A stretch of 64,000 bases of DNA from Zingiber officinale (lineage: Eukaryota > Streptophyta > Magnoliopsida > Zingiberales > Zingiberaceae), in the NCBI RefSeq assembly GCF_018446385.1, contig NW_024589874.1:310001-374000 (forward strand). Reading direction: 5' to 3'. Below the pieces are notes generated by a model, which made no database searches, had not been told where the DNA came from, and saw only the letters and a program-made list of their open reading frames with translations. The translations under genes were made by a program, and so were the position numbers. Every line of letters begins with the position of its first letter. Positions within the stretch are counted from its first letter, which is position 1. Positions 57,942 to 64,000 of this stretch are shown piece by piece.

Positions 57942-58333
57942 CACTACAAAAAAAAATTAAGATTACCAACGGAATATTCTATAGTAATTTTGTTAGTGAA
58001 GTAGTTTAGGGACAAAATTATGACAGAAAATTGTTTGTCAAGAGGTGATTTGTCGAAAATGATTTTACCAATGAAATTTAGGTCCGTTGGTAAAATTTAC
58101 TATGAAAATTTATTTTCAATAGCAAATTTTCCTGACGAAAACAATCTTTCCATCGGTAATATCAAAATGGTGTTTCTGTCGAAAAGTTCATTTTGATATT
58201 ACCGATAGCCATGTTGTTTTGGTTGAAAAACAATCGATATTTACCGATGGAATACTGATTCCGTCAATAATTAAAAAAAATAAGGAATCATTTATATTCA
58301 AGATCTACCTTGTTTATAATTTCCATATATACA
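57942..58333 (+). mobile_element. CACTA-type terminal fragment, U2 copy
   Basis: Counterpart of 14465-14857. It has a CACTACAAAAAAAA start, subterminal ACCGATGGAATACTG repeats and a second CACTACAACAAA start at 58334. Confidence 0.5.
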
Positions 58334-58855
58334 ACACTACAACAAATGTATATTCAGGATCTACCCAATGGAATACTCTACTCCTCTGTTAGGATATGAT
58401 ATCTATCACATGTATGTAGGTATAGTTTCGTTAACATATATACACTTGCGTAGGTATACAGGAGTGTACTTATAGGTACAAATCTAAGTATATAACTGAA
58501 ATGTGATGTAAATGCACGAGTATCAATCGGTAACTATACTATGATATAGTAATGTCATACAAGGAATATTCGGTGCCAGAAGCTGTTGGGTGATCGAAGG
58601 CGTATAGTCTTCCTCCGAGAAATCTTCCGTTATACGTGTATGAATACTCTTTTATAACCTCTGTAATAATGATAGAAGTTGAGTAGCCTATCTCATAATA
58701 AGGTTCTATTGCTTGTATATGTCAGATATTAGAATATTCCTTAATGAATAGCTGTTATTCTCTGACTGGTTGTTATGATTTCTTGACAATGTTGTCTCTT
58801 GGAGGTGATCCAACCGGACCCTTATTTGATCGATTATATGTAATAGGAGACTTAC
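58334..58855. other. Unassigned sequence, U2
   Basis: Counterpart of 14858-15378. Nothing is recognised. Confidence 0.35.
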
Positions 58856-59753
58856 TGCTAGTATCCTGGAGTAGTTTTGATGTGTCAACTAAGTTTAGTT
58901 AGGTCATGTTGTATTTAATCTTTGTGTCTAAGTGTGCAAGAGCTTAGGAACACAAGAAGTCGAGCGAAAGATACAGCTAGCGAGAAGGATGACACGGGAA
59001 GAGAGTTGGCGGGATCGGTGTATTCGAAGGATGAGATGCTATGGAAGAGTACACCAGCGAACGAGAAGGACGCGCACGGCGAACCGAGGGACGAGAAGCT
59101 GGGGAGAAGGGCTACTCGAAGAGAAGGTCGGAGTGGGGTTCGAGTGACCTCAACTCCGGTTAGCCGGAGAATCACCTATGTGAAGAACTACGTGAAGAGA
59201 TCAACTTTTCAGCTGAGTTGCCTTTTGAAAGACGCCTTCCATGGCTGGAAGGCACCTTAGATGAATAGTGCGAAGGCGTCATCCAACCTATTGAAGGCTT
59301 CTTCCCCATCTATTAGCCGAAGATAAAATTTTATCTTTGGCGATAAGATTTGCCACGCTGGAGATTCCTTCCACCCTATTGAAGGCATCATCCAGCTTCG
59401 GATGAAATTTTCTAGGGGCTATAAAAAATCCTCTGAAGTTAGGAATAATTCAACAACTTGAACAACAAGTATTGTGCACTTTCCTTGTCTTTCTTTTGAG
59501 TTACCAACTTCTGTAAGAGGCTTCTCCGCCTGCAACAAAGGAGAATTCTAATGGAGTTTTCTTTAACGCATTGGATTCACAACCACCTAGGTTGTAACTA
59601 AGTAAATAAAATTATTCACTTACTTTCTTTTATTTAGTTATTCAATTAATTCATTATTAATATTGTGCTAATCTAATCTAATCAAAGGATCGAGAAAGGG
59701 GTTGGTTTTTTAAGCCAATTCACTCGCCTCTTGCTGGCTCTGCTCCACCAATA
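58856..59753 (+). repeat. Copia solo LTR related to Copia-B, U2 copy
   Basis: Counterpart of 15379-16276 at a constant offset. Internal open frames are not genes. Confidence 0.6.
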
Positions 59754-60211
59754 CTAACAAGGATGGGGGACTGAGTCCATTCAGTTTGACCGACAATTAG
59801 GATGACCAGACTATATACTAAGCTGTATTGTAATAGTGAGAAATGAGTTGTCCTTTAAGTTCAAATGATGTTGCGCCCAACCAGTAGTATTCTCAGAGTG
59901 CTTTTGCTGGGAAGTTGGGAGCTCAACTATAGGTCCGTTGGATACTTTAGACCGAGCAGCCATATATAATAAGACTTACCCCTACACTACTATGCTGGGA
60001 ACTGGAAGTTTAGACTAGATCTTATATTGGTCGGCACTAAACCCTATTTACCCTACCAACATTAGGGTTGTTTAGGTTTATTTTGTATATCTTAGCATCA
60101 AGTGGATTGATAAATCCTCCCAATTTGCCTTGTTGTTAGGGTCGGGCATTTTTATACTAAGAGTTATATTATAAGACTAATAAGATTGAGCCTGTAAGCC
60201 AAAAGTAATAT
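59754..60211. other. Unassigned spacer before Copia-B, U2
   Basis: Counterpart of 16277-16734. Nothing is recognised. Confidence 0.4.
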
Positions 60212-63200
60212 TGTTGGAATCCCAAGGTTATTTTGATGTGATCAATAAGTTAAGTTAGGTACTGTGGTATTTTAACCTTGTGTCTAAGTGTGCAGGAGCT
60301 TAGGAGCACAAGAACTCGAGCAAAAGACGCAGCTAGCGAGAAGGACGACATGGGAGAGAGCCGACGGGCTCGGTGCTTTTGAGGTATGAGGTGCTGCGGA
60401 AGAGTACGTGGGCGGACGAGAAGGAGGCGCGCGACATTTCCGAGGGACGAGAAGCCGGAGTGGAAGGTGTTGGTTGCTACTCGGAACATCACTCTGTTTC
60501 CCCTTTATAAAAATTTTATACAAGCACAGAACTTAACCTAGCTACCCATGTGCTCTACTGAAGTTAAACTTGGATTGTAAACGATACTTAGCATTATTAA
60601 TCCAAGTTGATCTACAGAAGTTAAACTTGGATTGGAAACAATGCTTAACATTTTTACTCCAAATTAAACCAATGTGATCTTCCTAAGTTAAATCATATTA
60701 CAGAGGTTGATTGAATATCTATTTCAAAGATTGACTTCCAGGTTAAACATGGCGAGGCACTAGACCTTCTTGGTTATGGGATCATCCACCACTTCCTAGA
60801 CAAAGCCTCTCAAAGAAATCGATATTTTACTTCTTATAGTAACCCTAGGTTTAACTACAGAGACCACAATAGAAACACATGATCGAAACGCAAAATCAAA
60901 ATACAAAATCGATAGCACGAAATCGAAACATAAAATCGCTAGCCTCTTGTGTTGGTGTTTCAGAATTCATGCAAAGAAAACTAATTAATTAATTCGAAGC
61001 GGAAACCATTAATTAGTTATACCTTTCTTTGTAGCTAAAGACCTCTTGATCTTCTATTGTATTCCTCTCCTCCTCTTGGACGTTGTGTGGGCAACGATCT
61101 ACCAAGATGGAATCCACCCGAACCACTTCTTCTCCTCCAAGACTCTCGAGCCACCAAGGGATGCCAAAAATAGGAAACTCCTTCTCTTCTTCTTCCCCTC
61201 CAAGCAACCGGCCACCTAGGTACTTCTTGTCTTCTCCTTTCTTCTTCTTCAAGCTCCGGCCTTAGAAGGAAGAAAAGGAGGAAGAAGGGAATATAGATGC
61301 CGCTGGCCTTAAGGGAAGAGAGAAGGAGAGGGCCGACCACAAGCAAGGAGAAGAGGAGAATAATAATATGTGTTTTTTTTCACCATAAGGCATCACCTCC
61401 TCTTCTTTTATAATCCTTGCTCATGGCAAAAAAGAAAAGTTTTAAACATAATTAAAACTTCCTTATTTGTGGCCTTCCTTTAATTTTTTTTTTTAACAAC
61501 AATTAAAATATCTCTTTTTTAAATTTCCTATTGTACATGGCAATAAAGGAAAGTTTTAAAATTAATCTCTCTCTTTTAAATCATGTAGACATCTACAAAA
61601 AGGGAAAGATTAAAATTAAAACTTTTCTTTTAAATCATGGTTACCAAAAAGGAAAGTTTTATCAAAAATTAAAATCTCTCTTTTAAAGAAAGATTTTAAA
61701 ATTTGAAACTCTCTTTTAAAACCATGTGGATGGTTATAAAAGGAAAGATTAAAATCTCTCTTTTAAAATTCTCTTAGTAGATGGCTATAAAAGAAAAAGT
61801 TTTAAACAAAATTAAAATATATTTTTTAACCATTGTAGATAACTACAAAAAAGAAAAGATTTTAATAAAAATAAAATCTCTCTTTTAACCATTGTAGATA
61901 ACTACAAATAAGGAAAGATTTTAATAAAATTTTATTTTTAATCAAAAATTTCCTTTTCCTTTTACTTTGGTCGGCCCCATGCTTGTTCACCAAGCATGGC
62001 TTGGCCAGCCCCTGCTTGGGCTTTATGAAGGACTTGGCCGACCACATCTTGGACATCAAGATGTGCTTGGCCGGCTACAACATTGACTAGAAGATGGGCT
62101 CAGGGTGGATACAAGGCTTTATAGAGGCTACAACAGGGACCGAGAGGAGAAATTGGTTTTGGTCTTCCGATGAGCTTGAGCTTCCTGTGTTTGCCCCGAA
62201 CACCCAATTCAAGTTCATCAATAATAACTTATACTACTAAAGAGTTATTATTGAACTACCGTACCAATCCCAAATTACATTATGGGTTCCTTCTTATCAT
62301 GAGTGCATTAATCTCCCTATGTTTAAGATATCGAATGTCCACTAATTAAATGAGTTATTGACAATTCACTTAATTAATATCTAGATCCAAGAGTAGTACC
62401 ACTCAACTTCATTGTCATGGCGGACTAGGTCCACCTGCAGGGTTTACATGACAATCCTTATAAGCTCCTCAAGGGGACATCATCAACCTAGATTACTAGG
62501 ACACATTTTCCTTCTATAATCAACAACACACCATATAAATAATATTATTTCCCAACTTATCGGGCCTATTGATTTAACGAACTAAATCTCACCCATTAAT
62601 AAATTAAAGAAATACATATTAAGTATATGTGCTTGTTATTATATCATGATTAAGAGTACGCACATCCATAATAACAGAGGTTTTGTTCTTTTTTGTAGTC
62701 AGTATAAAAAAATAACCTCAAATGGTCCTGCTCAATACACACATAGTGTATTGTGTAATTTTATAGTTAAGATAAACTAATACCAAATTACACTACAATC
62801 ATTCCAATGGTTTGCCCCATTCCATCTTAGTTGTGAGCTACTATTTATAATTTATAAGGAAATGATAACACGATCTTCTGTATGGCACCACACACCATGT
62901 TATCTACAATATAAATTAAATGGACAACTACATTTAACATAAATATAGAGATTTGACCAATGTGATTCTTAAATAAATATTTACAAAAAGCTAGGCTTTT
63001 AGTATACATCCTAACACAAGGTTGCTCAAGAAGGTCGAAATTGGGTTTGGGTGAGCCTTATTTCGGTTGGCTGAAATCATCTAAACGAGCGGAGCCGGAG
63101 CGGAAGACCCAGACCAAGGCGAGTAGCACCGGAGCAGAGGGACCGGACCAAAAGTCAACTTTGTTGACTATTGTCTTTCGGGCACCCGGAACCATTCTGG

Positions 63201-64000
63201 GCGCCTGGACCAGTCTGGGGCGCCCGGAACCCTTCCGGGCGCCCGGACCTGAAGTTTTATCCTGGCCATGGTCAAACATGATCTATGCGAGAAGGGATAA
63301 AGTTTTATCCCCTCTCAGGCACCTGGAACCCTTCAAAGCACCCCGACCAAGGCTATAAATATAGTCTTAGTCCAAGAAGCTAAATTAAAACAAGCAATTA
63401 GCATTTCCAATACTTGTACGCTTTCTTTAGAGTTTAGCTTATATTTTTCTGTGCGTCATTGTTGTAAGAGGCTTCTCCGCCTGAAGGAGATACTAGTGTG
63501 ACACATTTCTTGGATTAACAACCTCCCTAGTTATAACCAAGTCAAATCCTGTGCCGCCTCTTTTAGTTTATTGCTTTTATTTATTTTATACAAGTGTTAT
63601 TCTGAGAGTTTGAGAAGGGTAGTTTTCTTTTACTTTTGCAGGGCTATTCAACCCCCTTCTAGCCGGCCAACGTGGTCCAACAAGTGGTATCAGAGCCAGG
63701 ACGCTTCAGGAGGACTAATCGCCGAACGAAGCACCGAATCAATGGTCGGACTAAGCATCTACCCGCTGAAATTCGAAGGGGAATTCGCTAGCTGGAAAAA
63801 GCTACAGCAGGTATTTTTTAAAATTGATTTTGATTTATTATTAATAATAGAGTTTGGTTTTATAGCACCAAAAGATAAAGAAAAATATCAATGGATGAAA
63901 AAGGAGCAGGCCGACTACATGGCAAACGACAAGGCAGAATTTCATCTGCTGAGCATTCTTCCGCCACAAGAAGTCAACCGGATCGACAACTACGACTCAG
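60212..64000 (+). mobile_element. Copia-B, U2 copy: 5' LTR (split by a Copia-A solo LTR), primer site and gag start; runs off the window
   Basis: The LTR starts TGTTGGAATCCC at 60212, is interrupted at 60468-63016 and ends GTGGTCCAACA at 63682. The primer site AGTGGTATCAGAGCC is at 63683. A gag frame starts at 63741 (MVGLSIYPLKFEGEFASW) and is open to the window edge. The site where Gypsy-C sits in U1 is uninterrupted here (GCGTCATTGTTGTAAGAGG). Confidence 0.8.
60468..63016 (-). repeat. Solo LTR of the Copia-A family inside the U2 Copia-B LTR
   Basis: It begins TGTTGGTTGC and ends CATCCTAACA on the plus strand, about 2.55 kb, and is collinear in reverse with 662-3250. The flanks GAAGG and CAAGG are a near-perfect 5-bp duplication, and U1 has the empty site at about 16992. 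No internal region is present. Confidence 0.8.

Overview
This window is plant nuclear DNA, almost certainly from a monocot. Genes have short GT-AG introns and lie in AT-rich intergenic DNA packed with nested Ty1/Copia and Ty3/Gypsy LTR retrotransposons. The germin-like proteins look most like the grass GLP8/GER4 group. The ginger order is only a guess, and no species call is made.

The host genes are four intact germin-like protein (GLP) genes in two head-to-head pairs: GLP1(-)/GLP2(+) at 10294-12558 and GLP3(-)/GLP4(+) at 55434-57695. Each has two exons, a phase-1 intron at the same place, a signal peptide and all metal-binding residues of the cupin. Each pair shares a roughly 690-bp promoter. 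The pairs are copies made by a tandem segmental duplication. Unit 1 (U1) starts at about 3251, and unit 2 (U2) starts at about 34831. Both units carry the same order: LTR remnants, a SINE-like repeat, a ~53-bp minisatellite, the GLP pair, a CACTA end, a Copia LTR and a Copia-B element.

The units have since diverged by insertions that can be ordered in time. In U1, Gypsy-C (17430-33895) sits inside the Copia-B LTR. Gypsy-C's own LTR holds a CACTA DNA transposon (18399-24013) and a gag-only Copia-D (24034-28188). In U2, a large Tat-type Gypsy-E (40158-54510) sits in the minisatellite and carries a solo LTR (G, 41303-42917) and a gag-only Copia-F (46659-51293). The U2 Copia-B LTR carries a reverse-oriented solo LTR of the Copia-A family (60468-63016). 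Target-site duplications are visible for most of these, and the sister unit supplies the empty site for Gypsy-C and for the Copia-A solo LTR.

The CACTA element carries exon fragments of two unrelated host genes, introns included: a chloroplast NDH subunit (PnsB1/NDF1-like) and a plant FAD-oxidoreductase/cyclopropane-fatty-acid-synthase-like protein. The second lies between the 5' and 3' pieces of the first. Other points of interest are the asymmetric divergence of the GLP copies, a W-box pair found only in the GLP4 promoter, and Gypsy-E's two inverted U5 ends inside a perfect target-site duplication.

No rRNA, tRNA or CRISPR feature was seen. All LTR elements are treated as fossils. Percentages and counts were made by eye.
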